Below are positions 1 to 6,470 of a stretch of 6,470 nt of DNA, one piece after another. The position numbers and the translations under genes are program-made. The first letter of the stretch is position 1, and each line of letters starts with the position of its first letter. The notes under the pieces are model-generated. The model saw only the letters and a list, made by a program, of their open reading frames with translations, was not told the origin of the DNA and ran no database searches. The stretch is from Lachnospiraceae bacterium (GTDB lineage Bacteria > Bacillota > Clostridia > Lachnospirales > Lachnospiraceae): positions 2,144-8,613 of the forward strand of contig VSOC01000142.1 in NCBI GenBank assembly GCA_009774615.1, written 5' to 3'.

Positions 1-40
1 CACATTTCCATGATGCAGTTTTTATGGCAAGTCTGTTCAT

Positions 41-80
41 TTTACAAAAATTTGACATAAGTTATGTTTTTGATTTTACA
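41..80 (+). promoter_or_regulatory. Putative PhoP-binding direct repeats (Pho box) upstream of pstS
   Basis: TTTACA lies at 41-46 and TTGACA at 52-57, an 11-base period with a 5-base spacer. A further TTTACA lies at 75-80, close to two more helical turns downstream. Family knowledge: PhoP of Bacillus-type bacteria binds direct repeats resembling TT(A/C/T)ACA separated by about five bases. The position, just upstream of the -10 candidate and of a pst operon that encodes its own PhoP/PhoR pair, fits an activator site. The region is AT-rich, so chance matches are possible, and the third copy is one base off the 11-base register. Confidence 0.5.
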
Positions 81-95
81 AGCAGTATTTATGAT
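67..95 (+). promoter_or_regulatory. Candidate promoter of the pst operon
   Basis: TATGAT at 90-95 is a good match to a sigma-A -10 element. The correctly spaced -35 region at about 67-73 (TTTTTG or TTTTGA, spacer 16-17) is a poor match to TTGACA, as expected for a promoter that needs an activator. Transcription would start near 102, giving a leader of about 40 bases before pstS. The perfect TTGACA at 52-57 has no -10 element at a 16-18 base spacing and is better read as part of the Pho box. Confidence 0.45.
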
Positions 96-142
96 AAAAA
101 GCGTAGAAGAAAATATCACAAAGAAAAAAGGAGAAAATTATT

Positions 143-952
143 ATGAAAAAAATTGTTACTTTTGTTGCCACTTTATCACTTGCACTCGTAGCTATGACCG
201 GATGCGGGAAGGCGGACAGCAAAACAGTATCTACGGATGGCTCAACCTCTATGGAAAAAGTAATCGGTGCTTTGGGCGAAGCTTTTGAGGAAAACAATTC
301 CGGTGTAACCTTTACATATAACCCTACCGGTTCCGGCTCCGGAATTACGGCTGTGGCAGAAGGACGCTGCGATATTGGTCTTTCCAGCCGTAACTTAAAG
401 GAAGAAGAAAAAGCGCAGGGATTGACTGAAACGGTGCTTGCGCTTGACGGGATTGCTGTCATTGTAAATCCGGATAATCCGGTAAATGACCTTGACCTTG
501 AAACGATTAGCAGGATTTATAGAGGGGAAATAACAAACTGGCAGGATATAGGCGGCAATGATCTGGAAATTGTCCTGATTGGACGTGAAGCCGGGAGTGG
601 TACAAGAGATGGCTTTGAATCCATTACGGACACGGAGGATGCCTGCAAATACCGTCAGGAGCTTACATCTACCGGGGATGTGATTACAACGGTGGCAGGC
701 AATCCGGCGGCAATCGGATATGCTTCCCTTGCATCTGTAAAGGATACGGTAAAAACCCTTTCTGTCGGCGGTATTGTACCTGCGGAGGAAACGGTAAAAG
801 ATGGTAGCTATGTGGTGCAGCGTCCGTTTGTGTTAGTGACAAAGAGCGGCGCAGAGCTTTCGGCAACTGCACAGAAATTCTTTGATTATATTACTTCATC
901 TGAAGCAGGTGAGATTATCTCATCTGCGGGTGCAGTACCAGTAAATAAATAA
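143..952 (+). CDS. pstS: Phosphate ABC transporter, phosphate-binding lipoprotein PstS
   Basis: This 269-residue extracytoplasmic binding protein captures inorganic phosphate and delivers it to the PstC-PstA channel. Residues 1-20 form a lipoprotein signal peptide (Lys2-Lys3, hydrophobic core, lipobox ending T-G-C) with Cys21 as the lipidated residue, so the mature protein is anchored to the outer face of the membrane. Phosphate-contact loops typical of PstS are visible: STDGSTS (30-36), PTGSGSG (61-67) and REAGSGTR (148-155), with GYASL at 192-196. The length is short compared with the E. coli protein but usual for Gram-positive PstS. The start is set by AAAAGGAG ending at 133, nine bases before the ATG. 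It is the first gene of the operon and is separated from pstC by 38 bases containing a hairpin. The PstS assignment is firm. Confidence 0.96.
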   Translation: MKKIVTFVATLSLALVAMTGCGKADSKTVSTDGSTSMEKVIGALGEAFEENNSGVTFTYNPTGSGSGITAVAEGRCDIGLSSRNLKEEEKAQGLTETVLALDGIAVIVNPDNPVNDLDLETISRIYRGEITNWQDIGGNDLEIVLIGREAGSGTRDGFESITDTEDACKYRQELTSTGDVITTVAGNPAAIGYASLASVKDTVKTLSVGGIVPAEETVKDGSYVVQRPFVLVTKSGAELSATAQKFFDYITSSEAGEIISSAGAVPVNK

Positions 953-965
953 TCCGGCGGATTAT
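949..965 (+). repeat. Perfect inverted repeat (RNA hairpin) at the pstS-pstC junction
   Basis: ATAATCC (949-955) and GGATTAT (959-965) are perfect 7-base reverse complements around a GGC loop. The left arm includes the pstS TAA stop codon (950-952). There is no U-run directly after the stem; the nearest is TTTT at 972-975, followed by GG, so this is not a classic intrinsic terminator. It lies at the only real intergenic gap in the cluster. Inference: it may stabilise or process the pstS 3' end, so that the binding protein is made in excess over the membrane subunits. Confidence 0.5.
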
Positions 966-990
966 GAAAGGTTTTGGAAGGTGAAGTCAA

Positions 991-1860
991 ATGAACAAAA
1001 AACAGTTCATGGAGAATGCCATACATGGCATATTCCTGATACTTGGTCTGATTACAGTTGGCTGTGTACTCCTGATTACTGTTTACCTTGTCATATCAGG
1101 GATTCCGGCTATCCGAAAAATAGGAGTTTTGAATTTCCTTTTCGGGAAGAAATGGGCTTCTACAGCAGCACAGCCGCAATATGGGATTTTTCCGTTTATC
1201 CTTACCAGTATTTATGGTACGGCTGGCGCAATCGTACTTGGAGTGCCAATTGGCTTTATGACAGCAGTTTATCTTGCTAAGATTGCGCCGTTAAAAATAA
1301 AAACCGTTATTGAAACAGCGGTAAGTTTATTGGCTGGCATTCCGTCGGTAGTTTATGGGCTTGTGGGAATGATGGTGCTTGTGCCAGGGATACGGATTGT
1401 TTTCCATATCCCCGATGGAGCCAGCCTGTTTGCTGCTATCATTGTACTTGCAATTATGATATTACCCTCAATCATTAAAGTGTCGCTTACGGCATTAGAA
1501 GCTGTTCCAAAGGAATATGAGGATGCTTCCCTTGCGCTTGGTTCGACACCGATTGAAACATACTTCCGTGTATCCGTTCCGGCGGCAAAAAGCGGCATTG
1601 CGGCGGCTGTTGTGTTAGGCGTTGGCAGGGCTATCGGCGAGGCTATGGCTATTATGATGGTGGCGGGGAACGCCCCAAATATGCCGAAAATTTTTCAGAG
1701 CGTCCGTTTCCTTACAACCGCTGTGGCAAGTGAAATGTCTTATGCGGCTGACGGAAGTTTACAGAAACAGGCATTATTTTCGATTGCGTTGGTTTTATTC
1801 CTCTTTATCATGCTGATAAATGCCGTATTAAATTTCTTTTTGAAACAAAGCAAGGAGTAA
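991..1860 (+). CDS. pstC: Phosphate ABC transporter permease PstC
   Basis: This 289-residue integral membrane protein is one of the two channel subunits of the Pst importer. About six hydrophobic segments are visible (roughly residues 11-36, 67-94, 108-137, 145-165, 203-226 and 261-284). The sequence AGIPSVVYGLVG (115-126) is characteristic of PstC/PstA. The cytoplasmic EAA loop, the coupling surface for the ATPase, runs at about 170-202 with EAVPKEYEDASLALG at its start, and GRAIGEAMA (212-220) follows. An N-terminal stretch with GKKW and QYGIFPF before the second membrane segment distinguishes PstC from PstA. The start is supported by AAGGTGA (978-984), six bases before the ATG. pstA begins six bases after its stop. 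The family call is secure; the order within the operon supports PstC rather than PstA. Confidence 0.95.
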   Translation: MNKKQFMENAIHGIFLILGLITVGCVLLITVYLVISGIPAIRKIGVLNFLFGKKWASTAAQPQYGIFPFILTSIYGTAGAIVLGVPIGFMTAVYLAKIAPLKIKTVIETAVSLLAGIPSVVYGLVGMMVLVPGIRIVFHIPDGASLFAAIIVLAIMILPSIIKVSLTALEAVPKEYEDASLALGSTPIETYFRVSVPAAKSGIAAAVVLGVGRAIGEAMAIMMVAGNAPNMPKIFQSVRFLTTAVASEMSYAADGSLQKQALFSIALVLFLFIMLINAVLNFFLKQSKE

Positions 1861-1866
1861 ATATAG

Positions 1867-2730
1867 ATGGAAAAACAATCAATTTCCCTTAGAAGGAAAA
1901 CATATATTACAGCCATGCGTGTGTTGATGGGGATTTCCGTATGCATTACTTGTGCATTGGTATTATTTTTGATTGGTTATGTATTGTGGAAAGGGCTGCC
2001 GAATGTATCTTGGGAGCTGCTTACTACGAAACCGAGTTATCTGTCTGACCGGATCGGGATACTGCCGGATATTCTTAACACAGTCTATATTGTAGCGGCA
2101 ACTTTGGTATTTGTTCTCCCGCTTGGAGTTGGTGCGGCGATTTATCTTACAGAATATGCCAAAAATAAGAAACTGGTAGAAATGATTGAGTATGCAGCCG
2201 AAACCTTATCAGGGATTCCGTCTATTATTTATGGACTTGTAGGTATGCTGTTTTTCTGTCAGTTTTTTGGTATGAAAACTTCCCTCTTAGCGGGGGCATT
2301 TACTTTGGTAATCATGAATCTGCCTACGATTATGCGCACAACGCAGGAAAGCCTGAAAACAGTACCGCAAAGTTACCGTGAAGGTGCTTTTGGGCTGGGA
2401 GCTGGAAAGTGGCGTGTGATTTATACCGTTGTGCTTCCAGGTTGTATTGATGGAGTCATAACAGGCTGTATATTGTCAGTGGGGCGAATTTTGGGAGAAT
2501 CAGCGGCACTTCTTTTTACGGCTGGTTTTGCCCATGCCCTGAACGGGATTCTTGAAGGGCTTGGCAGTGCAGGGGCAACATTGACGGTCGCATTATATGT
2601 CTATGCAAAAGAAAACGGGGAATTTGGTATAGCCTTTGCAATTGCCGCTATCCTGATGATTTTGACCATGTTCATCAATCTGTCGGCTACACTGGCGAGC
2701 AGATATTTCCAAAAAAGGAGAAATGTATGA
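1867..2730 (+). CDS. pstA: Phosphate ABC transporter permease PstA
   Basis: This 287-residue membrane protein is the second channel subunit, partnering PstC. After a basic N-terminus (RRK at 9-11), hydrophobic segments occur at roughly 18-41, 70-94, 115-134, 138-153, 195-219 and 252-275. The PstA hallmark SGIPSIIYGLVG lies at 115-126. The EAA loop runs at about 161-191 (ESLKTVPQSYREGAFGLGAG, then VVLP), and GRILGESAAL follows at 206-215. Its ribosome binding site AAGGAG (1852-1857) sits inside the end of pstC, nine bases before the ATG, so its translation is probably coupled to pstC. Its stop overlaps the pstB start as ATGA. The length is typical and nothing is missing. Confidence 0.95.
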   Translation: MEKQSISLRRKTYITAMRVLMGISVCITCALVLFLIGYVLWKGLPNVSWELLTTKPSYLSDRIGILPDILNTVYIVAATLVFVLPLGVGAAIYLTEYAKNKKLVEMIEYAAETLSGIPSIIYGLVGMLFFCQFFGMKTSLLAGAFTLVIMNLPTIMRTTQESLKTVPQSYREGAFGLGAGKWRVIYTVVLPGCIDGVITGCILSVGRILGESAALLFTAGFAHALNGILEGLGSAGATLTVALYVYAKENGEFGIAFAIAAILMILTMFINLSATLASRYFQKRRNV

Positions 2731-3506
2731 ATAATATAATGAATCATGACAAAAATCCTGCCATGGTGGTAAAAGACCTGTGCCTGTGGTATAGCAGTAC
2801 ACAGGCTTTGAAAGATGTAAATATTGAGATTGAAGGACAGAGCATTACGGCACTGATTGGCCCCTCCGGGTGTGGGAAGTCTACTTTCCTTAAATCGTTA
2901 AACCGAATGAATGACCTTATCGCTGGTGTACGGATTACAGGAGAAGTGTATTATAGGGGCGATAATATTTTTGATGCAGATGTCGATGTCAATGAGCTTC
3001 GCCGCAGTATTGGCATGGTTTTTCAAAAGCCGAATCCTTTTCCTATGAGCATCTACGACAATATTGCTTACGGGCCGAGGACACACGGAGTGAAAAATAA
3101 GGCAAAATTGGACGATATAATAGAACGCTCTCTGCGTGGGGCGGCAATCTGGGATGAAGTAAAGGACAGGCTGAAAAAATCGGCATTAGGACTGTCAGGC
3201 GGTCAGCAGCAGCGGCTCTGCATTGCCCGTGCATTAGCGGTAGAGCCGGATGTGCTTCTGATGGATGAGCCTACAAGCGCACTTGACCCTATTTCCACAT
3301 CTAAAATAGAGGAACTTGCAATGGAACTTAAAGAAAAGTATACTATTATCATCGTAACGCACAATATGCAACAGGCTGTGCGGATTTCCGATAATACGGC
3401 TTTCTTTCTCCTTGGCAATTTAATTGAGTATGGAAATACGGAAAAGATGTTTGAGCAACCAAAGGACAAGCGGACGGAGGATTATATTACGGGGAGGTTT
3501 GGATAA
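2727..3506 (+). CDS. pstB: Phosphate ABC transporter ATP-binding protein PstB
   Basis: This 259-residue cytoplasmic ATPase works as a homodimer on the PstC-PstA channel to drive phosphate import. All motifs are intact: Walker A GPSGCGKST (45-53), Q-loop Gln100 in MVFQKPNPFPMSIYDN (a PstB-typical stretch), signature LSGGQQQR (156-163), Walker B VLLMDEP (176-182), D-loop SALD (184-187) and H-loop His212. The long insertion between Walker A and the Q-loop containing LNRMNDL is typical of PstB. The ATG at 2727 overlaps the pstA stop by four bases and is preceded by AAAAAAGGAG (2711-2720), six bases upstream. A second in-frame ATG (Met5) has no better site. The C-terminus TEDYITGRFG is the usual PstB ending, so the protein is complete. 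Confidence 0.97.
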   Translation: MNNIMNHDKNPAMVVKDLCLWYSSTQALKDVNIEIEGQSITALIGPSGCGKSTFLKSLNRMNDLIAGVRITGEVYYRGDNIFDADVDVNELRRSIGMVFQKPNPFPMSIYDNIAYGPRTHGVKNKAKLDDIIERSLRGAAIWDEVKDRLKKSALGLSGGQQQRLCIARALAVEPDVLLMDEPTSALDPISTSKIEELAMELKEKYTIIIVTHNMQQAVRISDNTAFFLLGNLIEYGNTEKMFEQPKDKRTEDYITGRFG

Positions 3507-4150
3507 TGAGAAGTCGTTTTGATGAACAGCTTGCTATGCTGAATAAAGAGCTTACCCAAATGGGGGCAATGTGTGAGGAAGCGATTGCCGCTGCTTCAAA
3601 AGCATTAACTATGGGCGACATAAAGCTGGCAGACAAGGTTTTATCCCTTGATGGAGAGATTAACCGGATGGAGCGCACAATCGAAACACTGTGTTTGAAA
3701 CTGCTGTTACAGCAACAGCCGGTAGCAAGGGATTTACGGCAAATATCTGCAGCCCTTAAAATGATTACTGATATGGAGCGTATTGGAACACAGGCGGCGG
3801 ATATTGCGGAAATTATCACGTTTCTTGACGGAAGGACTGGAGGGGAATGTGAACAGATCCGGTTTATGGCAGATGCGGCGAGCCAGATGGTTACAGAAAG
3901 CATTGACGCTTTTGTAAAACAGGATGTAGTATTGGCTGGTGCGGCGATTGACCGTGATGATGTGGTTGACGATTTGTTTTTACAGGTCAAGTCATCTCTG
4001 ATTAAGCTGATAGCAGAAAAACCGACAGACGGAGGATATGCGCTGGATTTACTGATGATTGCCAAATATTTTGAGCGTATCGGGGATCATGCGGTAAATA
4101 TTGCAGAGTGGGTGGCTTTTTCCGTGACAGGAGAACATAAAGGAGCATGA
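3506..4150 (+). CDS. phoU: Phosphate signalling protein PhoU
   Basis: This 214-residue all-helical protein has two tandem PhoU repeats (about residues 8-108 and 115-205). In the family PhoU is cytoplasmic, associates with PstB and PhoR-type kinases, and restrains uptake and Pho signalling when phosphate is plentiful. The helices show the expected QQPVARDLRQISAALKMITDMERIG block (70-94) in repeat one and KYFERIGDHAVNIAEWV (187-203) in repeat two. The second repeat keeps the E-x-x-x-D metal motif (Glu190, Asp194). In the first repeat the matching position after ERIG is Thr95 rather than Asp, so that metal cluster may be altered. The start codon overlaps the pstB stop by one base (TAATG) and is served by GGGGAGG (3491-3497), eight bases upstream. 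The position between pstB and the two-component genes fits a linking role. Confidence 0.95.
   Translation: MRSRFDEQLAMLNKELTQMGAMCEEAIAAASKALTMGDIKLADKVLSLDGEINRMERTIETLCLKLLLQQQPVARDLRQISAALKMITDMERIGTQAADIAEIITFLDGRTGGECEQIRFMADAASQMVTESIDAFVKQDVVLAGAAIDRDDVVDDLFLQVKSSLIKLIAEKPTDGGYALDLLMIAKYFERIGDHAVNIAEWVAFSVTGEHKGA
4139..4145 (+). promoter_or_regulatory. Ribosome binding site that decides the phoP start
   Basis: AAAGGAG at 4139-4145 lies at the end of phoU. It is one base before the ATG at 4147, too close to serve it, but seven bases before the in-frame ATG at 4153, which is the usual spacing. This favours the start at 4153, two codons downstream. Confidence 0.7.
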
Positions 4151-4152
4151 TT

Positions 4153-4830
4153 ATGAAAGTATGGTGTGTGGAAGATGATGACAGTATCCGGGATATTGAG
4201 GTATATACGCTTAATTCCACTGATTTTGAAGCAAAAGGATTTTTGGATGCAATAGCCTTTCGTGACGCTTTATCTATGGAAAAGCCGGATTTGATAATTC
4301 TTGATATTATGCTGCCCGGAGAGGATGGCGTGGAACTGCTGAAATTTTTAAAAGACAGCCCTGACACTTGCAGGATTCCCGTCATCATGGCAACTGCAAA
4401 AGGCATGGAGTATGATAAAATCCAGAGCCTTGATTTAGGTGCGGATGATTATCTTGTAAAGCCTTTTGGGATGATGGAGATGGTTTCCCGTGTGAAAGCG
4501 GTACTCCGCCGGTGCAATCCTACAGAGGTAGAACATCTTTTGAAAGCCGGGGGGCTTGTTGTCAATCTGAACGAACATACAGTTTCCATTGATAATGAAA
4601 GAATACAGCTTACCTTAAAAGAATTTGAACTTCTCCGGCTGTTCCTTTCCCGTCCGGGCATCGCATTTTCCCGTGACCAGCTTTTTAATGACATATGGGG
4701 AGCTGATTATGTCAGTGAAACGAGAACGGTTGATATGCATATCCGTACTCTGCGTGTAAAACTGGGGGATTATGGGAAAATGATTGAAACAGTGCGTGGT
4801 GTTGGTTATAGGTTAGAGGTGCAGGCATGA
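4153..4830 (+). CDS. phoP: Phosphate regulon response regulator, OmpR/PhoB family (PhoP)
   Basis: This 225-residue cytoplasmic DNA-binding response regulator is the expected partner of the kinase encoded directly downstream. The receiver domain (about 1-120) has the acidic pocket Glu8-Asp9-Asp10, phospho-acceptor Asp51 in LDIMLPGEDG, the switch residue Thr81 and Lys103 in KPF. A winged-helix OmpR/PhoB-type output domain (about 128-224) contains TLKEFELLRLF, the recognition-helix stretch SETRTVDMHIRTLRVKLG and the terminal RGVGYRLE. Family knowledge: phosphorylated PhoP/PhoB binds Pho boxes, and candidate sites lie upstream of pstS. The start is placed at 4153 because of the RBS spacing; the alternative ATG at 4147 would add Met-Ile and overlap phoU. 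The name phoB is equally valid. The family is certain; the phosphate role is inferred from the operon. Confidence 0.92.
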   Translation: MKVWCVEDDDSIRDIEVYTLNSTDFEAKGFLDAIAFRDALSMEKPDLIILDIMLPGEDGVELLKFLKDSPDTCRIPVIMATAKGMEYDKIQSLDLGADDYLVKPFGMMEMVSRVKAVLRRCNPTEVEHLLKAGGLVVNLNEHTVSIDNERIQLTLKEFELLRLFLSRPGIAFSRDQLFNDIWGADYVSETRTVDMHIRTLRVKLGDYGKMIETVRGVGYRLEVQA

Positions 4831-6470
4831 CAAAGAAAATTTTTAAATCAATTATGGTTGTAGCGGGGGCTGTCCTGATTGCAAGCCTTGTTATCATCAT
4901 GGGATGTCTTTACAGTTATTTCAGTAATGTTCAGGGAAAACAGTTGGAGGATGAACTGTCTTTAGCTGCCATAGCCGTTGAAAAGGATGGACGGAACTAT
5001 CTGGAGGAATTACAGTCAAGGGAGTACCGTCTGACATGGGTTGCTGAAAATGGAGATGTTATATATGATACACAGTCTGACGGGGAAAGTATGGAAAACC
5101 ATGCGGACAGGGAAGAAATTCAAGAAGCCCTGCGGAATAAAGAGGGAAAAAGCTCACGTTATTCCACGACTCTTTTAGAAAAAACACTTTACTGTGCAAG
5201 GCGGCTTAATGATGGTTCAGTATTAAGGATTTCTGTCAGCAGCGTTACGATATGGGTGCTTGTTTTGGGGATGATACAGCCGATTTTAATTGTAGTTGTT
5301 GTAACACTCATTTTATCAGGAGTATTAGCAAGCCGTATTTCTAAACATATCATGGAGCCGTTAAACAGACTTGATTTAGAAAAACCGCTGGAAAACGATA
5401 CTTATGAGGAGCTGGCTCCCCTATTAAACCGTATCAATAAACAGCATAAGCAGATTGATATGCAGTTGTCGGAACTCCAAAGGAAAAATGATGAATTTGC
5501 ACAGATTACATATGGCATGACGGAAGGGCTTGTCCTTTTGAATGAGAAAAATATAATTCTGAACATTAATCCTGCCGCGCTGAAGCTGTTTCATACGAAA
5601 TGTTCCAGCATAGGTAAAGATTTTCTGACAGTAGAGAGAAGCCATAATGTGAGCCACGCCATACAGGACGCATTTTCAAGTGGACACAGCGAAATCCGCA
5701 TAGAACGTGAGGGAAAAGAGTATCAGATCCATGTCAACCGCATTGAATCTAACGGTATTGTAATTGGGGCGGTTGTTCTTGCCTTTGATATAACAGAAGC
5801 AGCTTTCGCAGAAAGGAACAGACGGGAGTTTACTGCCAACGTATCACATGAATTGAAAACTCCGCTGCAATCCATAATGGGGAGTGCGGAGTTAATGGAG
5901 AACGGTCTTGTAAAATCGGAGGATATGACACGTTTTGTAGGGCATATCCGCACAGAGGCAGGGCGGCTTGTAACATTAATTGATGATATTATCCGTTTAT
6001 CCCAATTAGACGAGGGATGCGATATGCCGTTTGAAAATGTTGATTTATGTGAGATCGCATCTGAGGTGATGGCAGGACTGGCAGATATAGCAGCGGCAAA
6101 AGATATTGAAGTGGCTTTAACAGGAAAAAAGGTTTATATTAAAAGTGTCCGGCGGCTCTTAACAGAAATTATTTTTAACCTCTGTGATAATGCTATCAAG
6201 TATAATAAGAACGGCGGTACGGTAGAAGTAGCTATAAGCAGTCAGGAAAATAGTGCCTCGATTACGGTGAAGGATTCGGGAATCGGCATACCGCCGGAAC
6301 ATCAGGCAAGAATCTTTGAACGATTTTACCGTGTAGACAAGAGCCGCTCTAAGGAATCAGGTGGAACGGGATTAGGACTATCTATTGTAAAACATGCTGT
6401 ACAATACTTGAATGGCAAGATTGAACTGCAAAGCAGCCTGGGGCAAGGAACGGTTATACAGATTATTTTT
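4827..6470 (+). CDS. phoR: Phosphate regulon sensor histidine kinase PhoR (partial, open at the right edge)
   Basis: The 548 codons in the window have no stop, and the frame runs off the right edge. The membrane-bound kinase has a transmembrane helix at about 10-32, an extracytoplasmic PhoR-type sensor region (33-139, with ENGDVIYDT and ENHADREEI), a second helix (about 141-166), a short HAMP-like linker (167-226), a PAS domain (about 229-325), and the kinase core. That core has the H-box VSHELKTPL with phospho-acceptor His341, N-box NLCDNAIKYN (Asn451, Asn455), G1 box DSGIGIPP (483-490), F-box FERFYR (498-502 region) and G2 box GGTGLGLSIVK (512-522). The last visible residues, GTVIQIIF, are the usual final strand, so probably only a few residues are missing. 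The ATG overlaps the phoP stop (ATGA), with GAGGTG (4816-4821) five bases upstream. The kinase call is certain; the PhoR assignment rests on architecture and context. Confidence 0.92.
   Translation, partial: MTKKIFKSIMVVAGAVLIASLVIIMGCLYSYFSNVQGKQLEDELSLAAIAVEKDGRNYLEELQSREYRLTWVAENGDVIYDTQSDGESMENHADREEIQEALRNKEGKSSRYSTTLLEKTLYCARRLNDGSVLRISVSSVTIWVLVLGMIQPILIVVVVTLILSGVLASRISKHIMEPLNRLDLEKPLENDTYEELAPLLNRINKQHKQIDMQLSELQRKNDEFAQITYGMTEGLVLLNEKNIILNINPAALKLFHTKCSSIGKDFLTVERSHNVSHAIQDAFSSGHSEIRIEREGKEYQIHVNRIESNGIVIGAVVLAFDITEAAFAERNRREFTANVSHELKTPLQSIMGSAELMENGLVKSEDMTRFVGHIRTEAGRLVTLIDDIIRLSQLDEGCDMPFENVDLCEIASEVMAGLADIAAAKDIEVALTGKKVYIKSVRRLLTEIIFNLCDNAIKYNKNGGTVEVAISSQENSASITVKDSGIGIPPEHQARIFERFYRVDKSRSKESGGTGLGLSIVKHAVQYLNGKIELQSSLGQGTVIQIIF

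Noticed and set aside
52..57. TTGACA as a strong constitutive -35 element
   Set aside because: No acceptable -10 hexamer lies 16-18 bases downstream; the hexamer fits better as one unit of the PhoP-type direct repeat.
76..462. Minus-strand open frame (128 codons) opposite the start of pstS
   Set aside because: It lies opposite a clear PstS with signal peptide and binding motifs, has no recognisable domain, and runs out into the leader region.
949..975. Intrinsic terminator after pstS
   Set aside because: The stem is short and AT-rich, and no U-run follows directly; the genes after it clearly belong to the same functional operon.
981..1280. Plus-strand 99-codon frame overlapping the start of pstC
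   Set aside because: The Trp/Tyr/Cys-rich translation has no domain, and it is out of frame with pstC, whose RBS and membrane segments are convincing. It is not a frameshift remnant.
3487..4065. Long minus-strand open frame (192 codons) opposite phoU
   Set aside because: It mirrors the phoU reading frame, has a Ser/Ile-rich composition typical of antisense shadows, no recognisable domain, and phoU is clearly the real gene.
4153..6470. An unrelated two-component system (for example KdpDE- or VanRS-like) that merely lies next to pst
   Set aside because: The PhoB-type regulator, the sensor-plus-PAS kinase architecture and the tight coupling to phoU all fit PhoP/PhoR better.

Overview
The window holds one uninterrupted plus-strand cluster for high-affinity phosphate uptake and phosphate-responsive signalling, in the order pstS-pstC-pstA-pstB-phoU-phoP(phoB)-phoR. 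Moderate-to-low G+C, strong AAGGAG-type ribosome binding sites, a short lipoprotein PstS and a PhoR with an extracytoplasmic sensor plus PAS domain point to a low-G+C Gram-positive bacterium. A gut-type clostridium (Lachnospiraceae-like) is the best guess, from general resemblance only.

Layout: bases 1-142 are AT-rich leader DNA with TTTACA/TTGACA direct repeats that resemble a PhoP box, a TATGAT -10 candidate and a strong RBS. pstS (143-952) is followed by the only real gap in the cluster, 38 bases, which begins with a short perfect hairpin overlapping the pstS stop codon. From pstC (991) onward the genes are packed with gaps of 6 bases or fewer or with ATGA/TAATG overlaps, so translational coupling is likely. 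The last gene, phoR (4827 to the window end), is open at the right edge. All recognisable kinase motifs are present, so probably only a few C-terminal residues are missing.

How it works (family knowledge applied to these genes): PstS captures phosphate outside the membrane, PstC and PstA form the channel and two copies of PstB power import. PhoU is thought to link the transporter state to the PhoR kinase, which phosphorylates PhoP. Phospho-PhoP would then activate the promoter in front of pstS, making a feedback loop in which the regulator genes sit in the operon they control.

No RNA genes, insertion sequences, CRISPR arrays, attachment sites, broken genes or intrinsic terminators were seen. 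No stretch longer than 142 bases lacks a gene. I see a standard Pst/Pho locus and no evidence of an undescribed system. The points worth a second look are the upstream operator, the pstS-pstC hairpin, an altered metal-motif residue in PhoU, the start of phoP, and an open frame running in from the left edge.
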